Below, in pieces: positions 7,961 through 17,058 of a stretch of DNA of 37,206 nucleotides. The number at the start of each line of letters is the position of its first letter. Position 1 is the stretch's first letter. Position numbers and translations under genes: made by a program. The notes under the pieces are model-generated. The model saw only the letters and a program-made list of their open reading frames with translations. It was not told where the DNA came from and did not search any database. Location: assembly GCA_035706925.1 (NCBI GenBank), contig DASSUO010000130.1:1-37206 (forward strand), in the 5' to 3' direction. The stretch is from UBA2031 sp035706925. GTDB taxonomy: Bacteria > Pseudomonadota > Gammaproteobacteria > Pseudomonadales > Moraxellaceae.

Positions 7961-8677
7961 GTGTCCCGTCTGCATTGGCGTTTTCATGTTCGTCGCTGGC
8001 ACCGGCGGCTCGGCATTGTGTCGGCCTTGTTCGTGCTGGTCTTGTCCGTCACCGGATTCCTGCTGAATCGCAGTCATGAGCTCGGCTTCGACCGCGCCCC
8101 TCTCGAGAATTCGCTGCTCCGGCGCTTGTACGGACTGGCTCCGGGTAGTGCGCAGGCGGGTGTCGTGCATGCCTTGCCTTCCGGTGACCTGCGCGCCGAG
8201 GGCGGGCAGCTTCGTCTGGCCGGGCACGCCATCGGCGCCTGCCCGCACCTGGTGGGCGTGGTGGAACAGTCCAGTCAGGTGCTGGCGGTTTGCAGCAACC
8301 GTCTGTGGCTGCTGACCCCCACCGGTGAGGTCATCGACCAGGCGGATAGTGTACGCGGCATTCCCGAGGGGCTGTCCGCCGTTGGCCAGGGCCAGGGACA
8401 GGTACTCCTGCGCCACGGCGAGGAAAGTCTGGCCGTCGACCTGGGCGATCTCAGCATCAAGCCGGCCATCGCCCCGCCATCGGTTGCCTGGAGCGGCGTG
8501 CCTGCAGCGGATGACCGTCACGACGACATCAACTGGGAGCGGGTCCTGCTGGACCTTCACAGCGGTCGCCTGTTCGGGCCATGGGGTGTCCGTCTCGTCG
8601 ATACAATGGCCATCCTGTTTGCCATTCTTGCCATCTCCGGGCTGATCATTTCCTGGCGCCGCCGACACCACGCATGA
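7961..8677 (+). CDS. PepSY-type inner-membrane protein with two TM helices
   Basis: 238 residues from GTG 7961, which GGGGAG precedes with 7-base spacing; a TTG and GTG upstream in frame are less well placed. Basic residues FHVRRWHRRLG lead into TM1 (roughly 17-36, SALFVLVLSVTGFLL). A periplasmic domain of about 165 residues follows, then DINWERVLLDLHSGRLFGPW and TM2 (about 210-232), ending RRRHHA. His in RRWH and in DLHSG match the conserved His of PepSY_TM families, thought in some members to bind haem. It is last in the Fur operon, 42 bases after the FMN protein. A role in passing electrons across the membrane to the flavoprotein is plausible but not shown by sequence alone. Confidence 0.78.
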   Translation: MSRLHWRFHVRRWHRRLGIVSALFVLVLSVTGFLLNRSHELGFDRAPLENSLLRRLYGLAPGSAQAGVVHALPSGDLRAEGGQLRLAGHAIGACPHLVGVVEQSSQVLAVCSNRLWLLTPTGEVIDQADSVRGIPEGLSAVGQGQGQVLLRHGEESLAVDLGDLSIKPAIAPPSVAWSGVPAADDRHDDINWERVLLDLHSGRLFGPWGVRLVDTMAILFAILAISGLIISWRRRHHA

Positions 8678-8775
8678 GCGGCGCTGTTGCACTGTGCGGA
8701 ACGCGGGGGTCGTGTATGATGTTTGGCCTCCGTGCCCGCAGCGCACATCGTCCATGAACCCCAAGGAGAAGACCC

Positions 8776-9378
<603 letters not shown>

Positions 9379-9450
9379 CCACGACCTTGTCTGCCCGGCC
9401 AAGGGGCAGGCATCGCGTGTCTGCCGCAAGTGCGACTTGCTGCAAATAAT

Positions 9451-9477
9451 AAACGGCGCCGTGTGGCGCCGTTTTTT
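9451..9477 (+). terminator. bidirectional intrinsic terminator between peroxiredoxin and rnt
   Basis: AAACGGCGCC-GTGT-GGCGCCGTTTTTTT: a strong 10-bp stem with a T-run on the plus strand. On the minus strand it is followed by TTTATTATTT, so it can also end the leftward pyrC-rnt transcript. Confidence 0.9.
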
Positions 9478-9518
9478 ATTGCCTGCGTTATTGACTGCGT
9501 TATTGCCCCGGAAAATCC

Positions 9519-10169
9519 TCAGGCGTCCTCACCGCTTTCGGTCAGTGGCGGCGGACCGATCTTGCTCCACCATTTGTTGACCACCGCGCAATAGAGTTCA
9601 GCGGTGCGCTGCGCGTCGTATAAAGCGGAGTGCGCCTCGCTGTTGTTGAATGGAATGCCGGCCGCTCCGCAGGCGCGCGCCAGCACCGTCTGCCCGTAGG
9701 CGAGTCCGGCCAGCGTCACCGTGTCGAACACGGAAAATGGATGGAAGGGCGACACGTTCTTGAGATTGCAGCGGGCAATGGCGGCATTCAGGAAGCCGAG
9801 ATCGAAGTGCGCGTTGTGGCCTACCAGCACCGTGCGCTTGCAGCCAGCCGCCTTCTGCGCCTTTTTCACGGCGTCGAAGATGCGTCGCAGGCCAGCCCCT
9901 TCTTCTTCGCTGGGACGTAATGGATGAAAGGGATTGATGCCGGTGAATTCCAGCGCTGCCGGCTCCAGGTTGGCTCCGGGAAACGGCGCGATGTGAGCAT
10001 GGAACTGCTCATCCGGGTGCAGCAGGCCATGTTCGTCCTGGCGCAGGGTGATGGCCGCGATTTCCAGAAGGGCGTCGGTGGCGTTGTTGAAGCCCCCGGT
10101 CTCCAGATCCACCACCACGGGAAAGAAGCCACGGAAACGTTCGTGCATGGGCAGGACGGGGTGCGTCAT
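9519..10169 (-). CDS. rnt: ribonuclease T
   Basis: 216-residue DEDDh 3'-5' exoribonuclease that matures tRNA and other stable RNA 3' ends. ExoI is VVVDLETGG (Asp21, Glu23), ExoII is GHNAHFDLGFLNA, and ExoIII is NSEAHSALYDAQRTAELY with the catalytic His and Asp. The basic and aromatic patches and length match RNase T. Its ATG overlaps the pyrC stop by four bases (ATGA), so it is translationally coupled to pyrC; the same pair is known in Pseudomonas. Confidence 0.94.
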   Translation of the reverse strand: MTHPVLPMHERFRGFFPVVVDLETGGFNNATDALLEIAAITLRQDEHGLLHPDEQFHAHIAPFPGANLEPAALEFTGINPFHPLRPSEEEGAGLRRIFDAVKKAQKAAGCKRTVLVGHNAHFDLGFLNAAIARCNLKNVSPFHPFSVFDTVTLAGLAYGQTVLARACGAAGIPFNNSEAHSALYDAQRTAELYCAVVNKWWSKIGPPPLTESGEDA

Positions 10170-11203
10170 GGCAGGACCTTCCAGGCGATGGCGCCTCCGG
10201 CACGAATGGGAACGACCACGCTTTCACCAAAAGCATAGGACTCCGGCACGGCCCACTCGTCCTTGACCAGGGTAATGCAGTCGCCATGGCGCGGGAGGCC
10301 GTAGAAATCGGGGCCATGAAAGCTGGCGAAGCCTTCGAGGCGGTCGAGCGCACCCGCGGCCTCGAAGGCCTCCGCATACAGCTCGATGGCCGCATGCGCC
10401 GTGTAGGAGCCGGCACAGCCGCAGGCGGCCTCTTTTGCGCCCTTGGCATGCGGCGCCGAGTCGGTCCCGAGGAAGTATTTCGGCGAGCCGGATGTGGCCG
10501 CCTTGATGAGCGCTTCCTGGTGGGTGCGGCGCTTCAGGATCGGCAGGCAGAAATAGTGCGGGCGAATGCCGCCGACCAGCATGTGGTTGCGGTTGAACAG
10601 CAGGTGGTGCGCGGTGATGGTGGCGCCGACAGTGGCCGGTGCCGATTCCACGAACTGCACGGCGTCGGCCGTGGTGATGTGCTCGAGAACAATGCGCAGT
10701 CCCGGAATGCGGGTGACGAGCGGTGCCAGTACCGTGTCCAGGAAGGCCTTTTCCCGATCAAAAATGTCTACATCGGCGTGGGTGACTTCACCGTGCAGCA
10801 GCAGGGGCAGTCCGACTTCCGCCATCTTCTCGAGGACCGCCTGGACCTTTTCGATGGAGGTGACACCGGAATCGGAGTTGGTGGTGGCTCCGGCGGGATA
10901 AAGCTTCACGGCCTTGATGAGGCCCGAGTCACGGGCCTTTTCGATCTCGGCCGGCGTCGTGTTGTCGGTGAGGTAGAGCACCATCAGCGGTTCAAAGCGC
11001 GAGCCGTGGGGACGGGCCGCCAGGATACGCTCGCGGTAGGCCAGGGCTTCTTCTGTGGTGCGCGCAGGCGGTATCAGATTGGGCATGACGATCGCGCGGC
11101 CGAAGTAGCGGGCAATGGCCGGTACCGTATGGACAAGGGCAGCGCCGTCACGGAGGTGGACATGCCAGTCGTCAGGGCGTGCGATGGTCAGGGTGGTGGC
11201 CAT
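10166..11203 (-). CDS. pyrC: dihydroorotase, class II
   Basis: 345 residues, the usual class II PyrC length. It cyclises carbamoyl aspartate to dihydroorotate in pyrimidine synthesis. Zinc ligands H14 and H16 are in DDWHVHLRDG. The lysine that is carboxylated is in KLYPAGATTNSDSG, further His ligands are in LLLHGEVTH and VLEHITT, and the catalytic Asp is in GTDSAPHA. The ATG at 11203 follows a GGAG and matches the family start (MATTLTIARPDDW); the open frame upstream is not family-like. First gene of the pyrC-rnt unit, divergent from the diguanylate cyclase. Confidence 0.95.
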   Translation of the reverse strand: MATTLTIARPDDWHVHLRDGAALVHTVPAIARYFGRAIVMPNLIPPARTTEEALAYRERILAARPHGSRFEPLMVLYLTDNTTPAEIEKARDSGLIKAVKLYPAGATTNSDSGVTSIEKVQAVLEKMAEVGLPLLLHGEVTHADVDIFDREKAFLDTVLAPLVTRIPGLRIVLEHITTADAVQFVESAPATVGATITAHHLLFNRNHMLVGGIRPHYFCLPILKRRTHQEALIKAATSGSPKYFLGTDSAPHAKGAKEAACGCAGSYTAHAAIELYAEAFEAAGALDRLEGFASFHGPDFYGLPRHGDCITLVKDEWAVPESYAFGESVVVPIRAGGAIAWKVLP

Positions 11204-11403
11204 GGGGTCTCCAGGAGGGGGCGTGCGCGGGGTGCAAATCGTACCGGATAGTGATCGTGCGCACAGCCCGAAGACGTCGCACATGAACCCATGTACCACT
11301 AGTCGGAGAGGGATTGTCGACCGTTCAGCCAAGTGGCAAATTCGGCCACCTTTGAGACCTTCCGGTCACCGGAGCGGCCTCCAGCGAATCACCCATAAAC
11401 AGA

Positions 11404-11420
11404 CCCGCTTGAGCGGGCCC
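11404..11420 (-). other. hairpin between divergent pyrC and diguanylate cyclase genes
   Basis: CCCGCTTGAGCGGG forms a short stem. On the minus strand it is followed by TCTGTTTAT, a poor U-run, placing a weak terminator-like element far upstream of pyrC. It may equally be a protein-binding dyad. The rest of the 231-base gap shows nothing I can name. Confidence 0.25.
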
Positions 11421-11434
11421 GCAAGGATAGCCTG

Positions 11435-12700
11435 ATGAACCGGTCGCCAACGTCGGGTGCGATAGTCGCCGGCATGCGCGAAATTCAGGTGCTGCTGGAC
11501 AGCCCACGTCCCTGGTACCGCTTTGCGCCCCGCCTCGAGTCGGCCTTTACCGATTTTCTCAGGGATCGCGTGCTGCACATGCTGCAGAGCGGGTGGTGGG
11601 TCCTGCTGCTGTTTTACTCCGTGGTCGGAATCAGCACCTTCAGCCAGGTCTACCTTCTTTCATCCGCTGGGCAGCGCGCCTCCAATGTCGAAGTCTGGAG
11701 CTCGATCTTCCTGACCGAGGGCCTGCCGATCGCCGGCCTCATGCTGCTGCCGAGAGTGCCTTTCCTGCGCAAACGTTTTCTCGAGGTGGTGGCCGTCTGT
11801 GCGGTCTTTGCCATTTCGGTCATCACCATCGGCACGTCGGCGTTCCGTGATCCCTTCTTCAACCAGCACTCCAGTTATGTGGTGATATTCATCCTGGCGC
11901 TGGTCTATGGCATCGGGGCATTCCGGCTGACCACGGCCACCCTGGTGGGCGGCAGCGCGGCGTTCATTGCCTGGGCCGTCATTGTCGCCCGCGGCCTCTG
12001 GCTGAATCCGGCCATGTTCCAGCAGTATGTACTGGTTTCGAATGTCGTCGGCATGATGCTCTGCTACATGGTCGAGCAGCGTGACCGGCGCATGTTCCTG
12101 CAGGGACAGATGTTGTTGCTCGAAAAGGAAGAGCTGGACCTGTTTTCGGCCCAGCTCGAGCGACTGTCGTGCGAAGACGGCCTGACCGGCCTCGCAAACC
12201 GCCGTCATTTCAATGAAGCCTTTCAGCAGGAGTGGGAGCGTGCCCGGCGCGAGGGGCAACCGCTGTCACTGGTCTTTGTCGATGTGGACCAGTTCAAGCC
12301 GTTCAACGATACCTACGGTCACCTTGAAGGGGATGCCGTTCTCGGGCAGGTAGGCGTCACGCTGCGCAGTTGCCTGCGTCGCCCGGGCGACATGGCGGCA
12401 CGGTACGGGGGTGAGGAGTTCGTCCTGCTGCTGCCTGGTACGCCGGCGGCGGGAGCCCTGGAGGTGGCCCGCCATGCCCACGGTGCCATTGCTGCCCTCG
12501 GAATTCCGCATCGGGCATCCAGTGTCGTCCCTCATGTGACGGCCAGTCTCGGGGTGGCCACCGTGGTGCCTGAGGACGGGTTGCGCAGTGCCGACCTGCT
12601 GGCGGCGGCCGATGCGGCGGCCTATGCGGCCAAAAAGGCAGGCCGCAACCGCATCGTGCAGGGGAGGGTAGGTACGGAGGTGCCGGAGGAGGTTGTCTGA
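11435..12700 (+). CDS. membrane diguanylate cyclase (6 TM + GGDEF)
   Basis: 421 residues. About six hydrophobic helices lie between residues 53 and 215, beginning at WWVLLLFYSVVG and ending near NVVGMMLCYMVEQ. A short linker helix and a GGDEF domain (about 240-405) follow. The catalytic motif is GGEEF at 325-329, with metal-binding DVDQFKPFNDTYGH upstream and an allosteric I-site RPGD at 316-319, exactly five residues before GGEEF. The enzyme should make c-di-GMP from two GTP and be product-inhibited. AAGGA precedes the ATG by seven bases. The membrane half has no recognisable sensor family. It sits between pyrC and argG, where Pseudomonas (from memory) has an unrelated gene. Confidence 0.93.
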   Translation: MNRSPTSGAIVAGMREIQVLLDSPRPWYRFAPRLESAFTDFLRDRVLHMLQSGWWVLLLFYSVVGISTFSQVYLLSSAGQRASNVEVWSSIFLTEGLPIAGLMLLPRVPFLRKRFLEVVAVCAVFAISVITIGTSAFRDPFFNQHSSYVVIFILALVYGIGAFRLTTATLVGGSAAFIAWAVIVARGLWLNPAMFQQYVLVSNVVGMMLCYMVEQRDRRMFLQGQMLLLEKEELDLFSAQLERLSCEDGLTGLANRRHFNEAFQQEWERARREGQPLSLVFVDVDQFKPFNDTYGHLEGDAVLGQVGVTLRSCLRRPGDMAARYGGEEFVLLLPGTPAAGALEVARHAHGAIAALGIPHRASSVVPHVTASLGVATVVPEDGLRSADLLAAADAAAYAAKKAGRNRIVQGRVGTEVPEEVV

Positions 12701-12731
12701 CCGCCTCCCGGCAGGCAAGGTCATCGCCGGG

Positions 12732-12760
12732 GTGACGGACCCCTCGGCCCCCACTACAAT
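12732..12760 (+). promoter_or_regulatory. candidate argG promoter
   Basis: GTGACG (12732-12737, four of six -35 bases), a 17-base spacer and TACAAT (12755-12760, five of six -10 bases), about 45 bases ahead of the argG ATG. The leader contains a pyrimidine-rich run. I could not identify an ArgR box with confidence. Confidence 0.5.
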
Positions 12761-12805
12761 ACGCGCCGTTTTTCCCCTCCTTTTGCCCCAGCGCGAGAAC
12801 TCTCC

Positions 12806-14029
12806 ATGTCCGGCATCAAGAAAGTCGTGCTTGCCTACTCCGGCGGCCTCGATACCTCCGTCATCGTCCGCTGGCTGCAGGACCACTATCAGTGCGAGAT
12901 CGTCACCTTCACGGCCGACCTCGGCCAGGGTGAGGAAGTGGAGCCGGCCCGTGCCAAGGCCCAGGCCATGGGCGTCAAGGAAATCTACATCGAGGACCTG
13001 CGCGAAGAGTTCGTGCGTGACTTCGTGTTCCCCATGTTCCGCGCCAACACCATCTATGAGGGCGAGTACCTGCTGGGTACATCCATTGCCCGCCCGCTGA
13101 TCGCCAAGCGGCTCATCGAGATTGCGAACGAGACCGGTGCCGATGCCATCTCCCACGGTGCGACCGGCAAGGGTAACGACCAGGTCCGCTTCGAACTCGG
13201 CGCCTATGCGCTGAAGCCCGGCGTCAAGGTGATCGCCCCCTGGCGTGAATGGGACCTGACCTCGCGCGAGACACTGATGGCCTATGCCAAAGAGCGCAAC
13301 ATCCCCATCGATTTCAGCAAGGCCGGCAAGAAGTCCCCGTACTCCATGGATGCCAACCTTCTGCACATTTCCTATGAAGGAGGCGTGCTGGAAGACACCT
13401 GGACGGAGCACGAAGAAGACATGTGGCGCTGGACCGTGAGCCCGGAAAAGGCTCCCGATGCGCCCACCTATATCGAGCTGACCTACGAGCGCGGCGACAT
13501 CGTTGCCATCAACGGCGAGCGCATGAGCCCGGCCACCGTGCTGGCCACGCTGAATCGCATTGGCGGAGAAAACGGCATTGGTCGCCTCGACCTGGTCGAG
13601 AACCGCTACGTCGGCATGAAGTCCCGCGGCTGCTACGAAACCCCGGGTGGCACCATCATGATGAAGGGGCACCGTGCCATCGAATCCATCACGCTGGATC
13701 GTGAGGTCGCCCACCTGAAGGACGAGCTCATGCCGCGCTATGCGAGCCTGATCTACAACGGCTACTGGTGGAGCCCCGAACGCCAGATGCTGCAGACCAT
13801 GATCGACGCGTCGCAGGAAAACGTGAATGGGGTGGTCCGCCTGAAGCTGTACAAGGGCAACGTCATCGTCACTGGCCGCAAGTCGGACAGCTCGCTGTTC
13901 GATACCCGCATTTCGACCTTCGAAGACGATGGTGGCGCCTACAACCAGAAGGATGCCGAAGGCTTCATCAAGCTCAACGCGTTGCGCATGCGCATCGCCG
14001 CGAACAACGGTCGCAAGCTGCTCAAGTAA
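12806..14029 (+). CDS. argG: argininosuccinate synthase
   Basis: 407 residues; joins citrulline and aspartate with ATP, the step after ArgF. The pyrophosphatase P-loop SGGLDTS is at 12-18, followed by FTADLGQGEE, GATGKGNDQVRFE and SPYSMDANLLHISYEGG. Length and ends are those of the short bacterial ArgG type. It lies about 8.5 kb from argD-argF with its own candidate promoter and a strong terminator, so it is a separate unit. Confidence 0.96.
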   Translation: MSGIKKVVLAYSGGLDTSVIVRWLQDHYQCEIVTFTADLGQGEEVEPARAKAQAMGVKEIYIEDLREEFVRDFVFPMFRANTIYEGEYLLGTSIARPLIAKRLIEIANETGADAISHGATGKGNDQVRFELGAYALKPGVKVIAPWREWDLTSRETLMAYAKERNIPIDFSKAGKKSPYSMDANLLHISYEGGVLEDTWTEHEEDMWRWTVSPEKAPDAPTYIELTYERGDIVAINGERMSPATVLATLNRIGGENGIGRLDLVENRYVGMKSRGCYETPGGTIMMKGHRAIESITLDREVAHLKDELMPRYASLIYNGYWWSPERQMLQTMIDASQENVNGVVRLKLYKGNVIVTGRKSDSSLFDTRISTFEDDGGAYNQKDAEGFIKLNALRMRIAANNGRKLLK

Positions 14030-14046
14030 GCGCTTCGCTCCCGTAC

Positions 14047-14077
14047 AAAAAAGGTCGCCGATGGCGGCCTTTTTTTT
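14047..14077 (+). terminator. intrinsic terminator after argG
   Basis: A-run, GGTCGCC-GAT-GGCGGCC (one G-T pair) and eight T residues, 18 bases after the argG stop. Confidence 0.9.
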
Positions 14078-14285
14078 GACCCGGATCACGCGCGCTGGTC
14101 CTCCTTTCGGGAGGGGGCGGGAGAGACATCAGAGCCTATAATCCGGATACAAGAACAAGGGGGGGAGCGGACTGCCACCGGTCCGCCGATGCCTCGACGG
14201 TGCGTCCGTCCGGCGCGTGAACCTCCCGGATCCACTACGCTTTCCGCAATGCCGGCCTTTTGCCGGCTGCCGCAGGAGGGGACGA

Positions 14286-16286
14286 ATGCCCGCGTCCGCC
14301 ATTCTCGTGCTGTCGTCTGATGCAGGTAACCGCGATCGCCTGCGCGACTGGCTTTCCCCGCTGGGATGCGAGTGCCATCTCCTGTCCGATGAGGCCTCTC
14401 TCTGGAACCTGCTGCGGGAGCATCGCCTCGACCCTCCCGGACTGCTTGTATTCGATGCCCATCCGGCCGAGGACAGTTATTCCCTGGTGAATCGGCTTCA
14501 GGGTGAGCCGGCAGGGGCCGAATTGCCGGTTCTGCTGCTGACCGACAATCTCTCCGACGCCAGTCGCCGCTTTTATGCGGAGCTGATGTTCGGTTTTGAC
14601 TGCCTGCCCAAACCGGTGGATCCGGACGCCTTGCGTGACAAGGCAAGGGCCTGCCTTGCCCTTCACGAGACCCGCGAAGCGCTGGTGGCCTCCATGGCGG
14701 GGGCTGACTGGGCACAGACATTGCGTGAGGGTCTGCTGGCCCTCGATGCGGAAGGACGCGTGCGGTATGCGAGTCGGCAGGCGGCAAGGTGGTTGCGACT
14801 GTCGCCGCTCACCCTTCAGGGAATGAGCCTGCAGAGTCTGCTCGACGTGCCGGTCAGGGAAGTCGCGGCCGCCTGGCAGACCCACGGGCTCGCCAGGGCG
14901 ATGGGGGGTGAGCGGGCGCTGGAGGTGCCGCGGCTGACCTTGTGGCGCGGCGACGGGGGAAGTCTGGCGGTTCATGCCGCGCTGGTGTCGATGCAGGTGC
15001 CGGGCATTGCACAGGCCTTTGCCTTTCGTCCGCTGTCGGATGCCGAAGCCGGCGCGCCCACGCTTGCCGAAATCGCCCGTGTCGATCTCCTGACCGGATT
15101 GCCGACCCGCCCTCATCTCGAGGAGGCCCTGGCGCCGTTGTTGTCGGTGGCGCGGCCGGTTGCCCTGCTACTCATCGACATTGACCACCTGCGGCATATC
15201 AATGAGACGCTTGGCTATGACTTTGGTGACCAACTGCTTCGGGCCGCGGCGGCGCGGCTGCGCGCCGTCCGCGAGGCAGGGATGCTGGTGTCGCTGGGCA
15301 GCGGCAAGTTCGCGCTGATGGTCGAGTCGGTGGCGGATTACCGTGTGGCCGGCCGGCTGGCGCAGCGCCTGCAGGCGCAGTTTCGCCTGCCTTTTCTGCT
15401 GGCAGGCCATGAAGTCTTTTGCACGATCAGTATCGGCATTGCCTTGTCGCCTGCCGCTGGAGACGACCCCGAGCAGGTGTTGCGCGCCGCGGAGCGTGCA
15501 CTGGAACGTGCCAAGGCCCTGGGGCGCGGGGTGATCCAGTTCGACGCCGCTGAACTCAACCGGTTCAGTATCGAGCGCCTTGAGCGGGAAACCGCCTTTC
15601 ACCAGGCCTTGCGGGAAGAGCGGCTGTCGTTTGCCTGGCGGGTGTGGCACGACGCCGAGGGACGCTCATTGGCCATTCAGCCGCGCGCGACCTGGCCAGA
15701 CCGTCCTCGCGAATCATCGGATCTTCAGCAGTTGGCGGAAGAGTGCGGACATGGTCGCGAATTCAATGACTGGCTATTCCGGCAGGCGGTTCATGCGCCG
15801 GCCCCGCCCGAGGGAGTCACCCTTGCATTTGCCGTCACGGCACCGCAATTGCTGGACCCCTTCGGTGTCGCCCGGCTGCGTGCATGGCTGCATCGCCATT
15901 CCCTGCCGCCGTCTCGCGTGTTGCTCTTTGTGCCCTGGCGTGAAGACGAGGCCTGTGTGCTGCGGCGGCGCGTGCCCGAGCTGGTCAGCGAGGGCGTTCG
16001 GCTGGCCCTCTATCTCAATGGCCAGGGATCCGGTCTGGATGCATTGACGGCCGGCCCCTGGCAGGCGCTGGTGCTGGGCCGGGAGTTTGTCCAGCGACTG
16101 CCCGGGGACGAGATCGGAAAGATGCTTCCCGCACTGGTGGCGCTGGCCCGAACGTTGGAGTGTGAGGTCTATTGCGAGAGCTTGCCCCCGGAAATGCTGC
16201 CGGCTGCAGTTTTTTCAATGGGAGTAAGGGCTTGCGGGGTGAACTTCGACCAGCTCCCGAGCAATTTGACGGATATTTCCCGATAG
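14286..16286 (+). CDS. receiver-PAS-degenerate GGDEF-degenerate EAL protein
   Basis: 666 residues from ATG 14286, which AGGAGGGG precedes; the GTG at 14217 is less likely. Residues 1-125 form a response-regulator receiver with Asp57, Thr87 and Lys109 (CLPKPVDPDAL) in place. Residues ~140-255 look like PAS. The GGDEF domain (~268-430) keeps DLLTGLPTR and IDIDHLRHINETLGYDFGDQ, but its active-site loop is GSGKF (338-342), so cyclase activity is unlikely. The C-terminal EAL-like domain (~435-660) has IQP where EAL is expected and lacks the metal-binding acidic series. It is therefore probably a phosphorylation-responsive c-di-GMP or protein-binding regulator. It lies 208 bases upstream of the DUF11 cluster on the same strand. 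Confidence 0.85.
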   Translation: MPASAILVLSSDAGNRDRLRDWLSPLGCECHLLSDEASLWNLLREHRLDPPGLLVFDAHPAEDSYSLVNRLQGEPAGAELPVLLLTDNLSDASRRFYAELMFGFDCLPKPVDPDALRDKARACLALHETREALVASMAGADWAQTLREGLLALDAEGRVRYASRQAARWLRLSPLTLQGMSLQSLLDVPVREVAAAWQTHGLARAMGGERALEVPRLTLWRGDGGSLAVHAALVSMQVPGIAQAFAFRPLSDAEAGAPTLAEIARVDLLTGLPTRPHLEEALAPLLSVARPVALLLIDIDHLRHINETLGYDFGDQLLRAAAARLRAVREAGMLVSLGSGKFALMVESVADYRVAGRLAQRLQAQFRLPFLLAGHEVFCTISIGIALSPAAGDDPEQVLRAAERALERAKALGRGVIQFDAAELNRFSIERLERETAFHQALREERLSFAWRVWHDAEGRSLAIQPRATWPDRPRESSDLQQLAEECGHGREFNDWLFRQAVHAPAPPEGVTLAFAVTAPQLLDPFGVARLRAWLHRHSLPPSRVLLFVPWREDEACVLRRRVPELVSEGVRLALYLNGQGSGLDALTAGPWQALVLGREFVQRLPGDEIGKMLPALVALARTLECEVYCESLPPEMLPAAVFSMGVRACGVNFDQLPSNLTDISR

Positions 16287-16291
16287 CACCC

Positions 16292-16322
16292 ACCCCTTAA
16301 CGGGGGTATTTTGGTTGTTTTT
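16292..16322 (+). terminator. weak terminator after the GGDEF/EAL-like gene
   Basis: ACCCC-TTAACG-GGGGT followed by ATTTTGGTTGTTTTT. A 5-bp stem with a broken T-run right behind the stop codon; it may only partly separate the regulator gene from the DUF11 cluster. Confidence 0.45.
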
Positions 16323-16494
16323 CGATCAATTTTCGCGCCGAGCTCGTCCGTTTATCCCCATTCCGGGATGCTTCGGGAGTAATCCCGTATCTGATTTCCT
16401 CAAAATCCCCTTATATCTACGCTGGCGTCGGTGTCTCCGGCGCGAGGCTGCCAACGCCATCACACGAATTCTGTTAACGACGAGGTAGAAATTC

Positions 16495-16986
16495 ATGCGC
16501 GCACGAACCCTTGCAGCCCTGGCGGTCATTCTGCTGCCTTTCGTGAGCACTGCCGCCCTGGCCAAGCCCCAGCTCCAGATGAGCGTGGTGGCCGAGAAGG
16601 AGGTCACCGTGACCGAGGCCGGCAAGCAAGTCACCAAACGGGTCAAGACGGAAAAGTCCGCGCCCGGCGAAACCCTGATCTTCACCCTCAACTACAAGAA
16701 TACCGGCGATGAAAAAGCCGTGAACGTGAAGCTCGACAATCCGCTGCCCAACGGTGCCCGCTACATCGCCGATTCCGCTGTTGGCGCCAATACCCAGGTG
16801 AGCTTCTCGGCTGACGGGGGCAAGACCTTTGCCACGGCCGACCAGCTGATGGTCGAGAAGGTCATGGCCGGCAAGAAGGAAAAGGTGCATGCGCTGCCGG
16901 GGGATTACACGACCATTCGCTGGATCATCGCCGAAGTCCAGCCCGGACAGGGCGGCCAGGTCAGTTTCCGTGCCCAGGTGCAGTAA
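16495..16986 (+). CDS. small secreted DUF11-like protein
   Basis: 163 residues with a Sec signal peptide (cleavage likely after ALA23). The mature part is one DUF11/conserved-repeat-type beta-sandwich: GETLIFTLNYKNTGDEKAVN followed by VKLDNPLPNGARYIADSAVG. This strand pattern is seen in many bacterial surface proteins. It is rich in Lys and has no Cys. The C-terminus is QVSFRAQVQ, similar to the ends of the two larger proteins downstream. GAGGTAG lies before the ATG. First gene of the secreted cluster, with 227 bases before the next gene. Function unknown; probably a structural or accessory component of the same envelope assembly. Confidence 0.82.
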   Translation: MRARTLAALAVILLPFVSTAALAKPQLQMSVVAEKEVTVTEAGKQVTKRVKTEKSAPGETLIFTLNYKNTGDEKAVNVKLDNPLPNGARYIADSAVGANTQVSFSADGGKTFATADQLMVEKVMAGKKEKVHALPGDYTTIRWIIAEVQPGQGGQVSFRAQVQ

Positions 16987-17039
16987 GGCCTGAGTATTTG
17001 CTGTAACGCGGTAAGCCGGTCCGGGACGGACGGCGTCTT

Positions 17040-17058
17040 GTGTGGCTTCCTGCCACAC
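17040..17058 (+). other. perfect hairpin between DUF11 genes
   Basis: GTGTGGC-TTCCT-GCCACAC, a perfect 7-bp stem with a 5-base loop and no T-run after it. Possible mRNA-stability or processing element, or a regulator-binding dyad, in the 227-base gap between the first two secreted genes. No other gene or signal is evident in that gap. Confidence 0.4.

Noticed and set aside
8687..8720. TTGCAC and TATGAT as a promoter for the peroxiredoxin gene
   Set aside because: The spacer is 22 bases, too long for a standard sigma-70 promoter; only the -10 is noted.
12266..14089. 607-residue open frame on the minus strand
   Set aside because: It is antisense to argG and the end of the cyclase gene, has no domain or ribosome-binding site, and reflects codon bias in GC-rich DNA.
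14137..14142. Perfect TATAAT ahead of the degenerate GGDEF/EAL gene
   Set aside because: No -35-like hexamer lies 16-18 bases upstream, so I do not call a promoter; it remains a possible start site.
16287..16494. Possible c-di-GMP riboswitch ahead of the DUF11 cluster
   Set aside because: Hairpins such as CGGGAT...ATCCCG are present, but the conserved GEMM bases and tetraloop-receptor arrangement are not visible.
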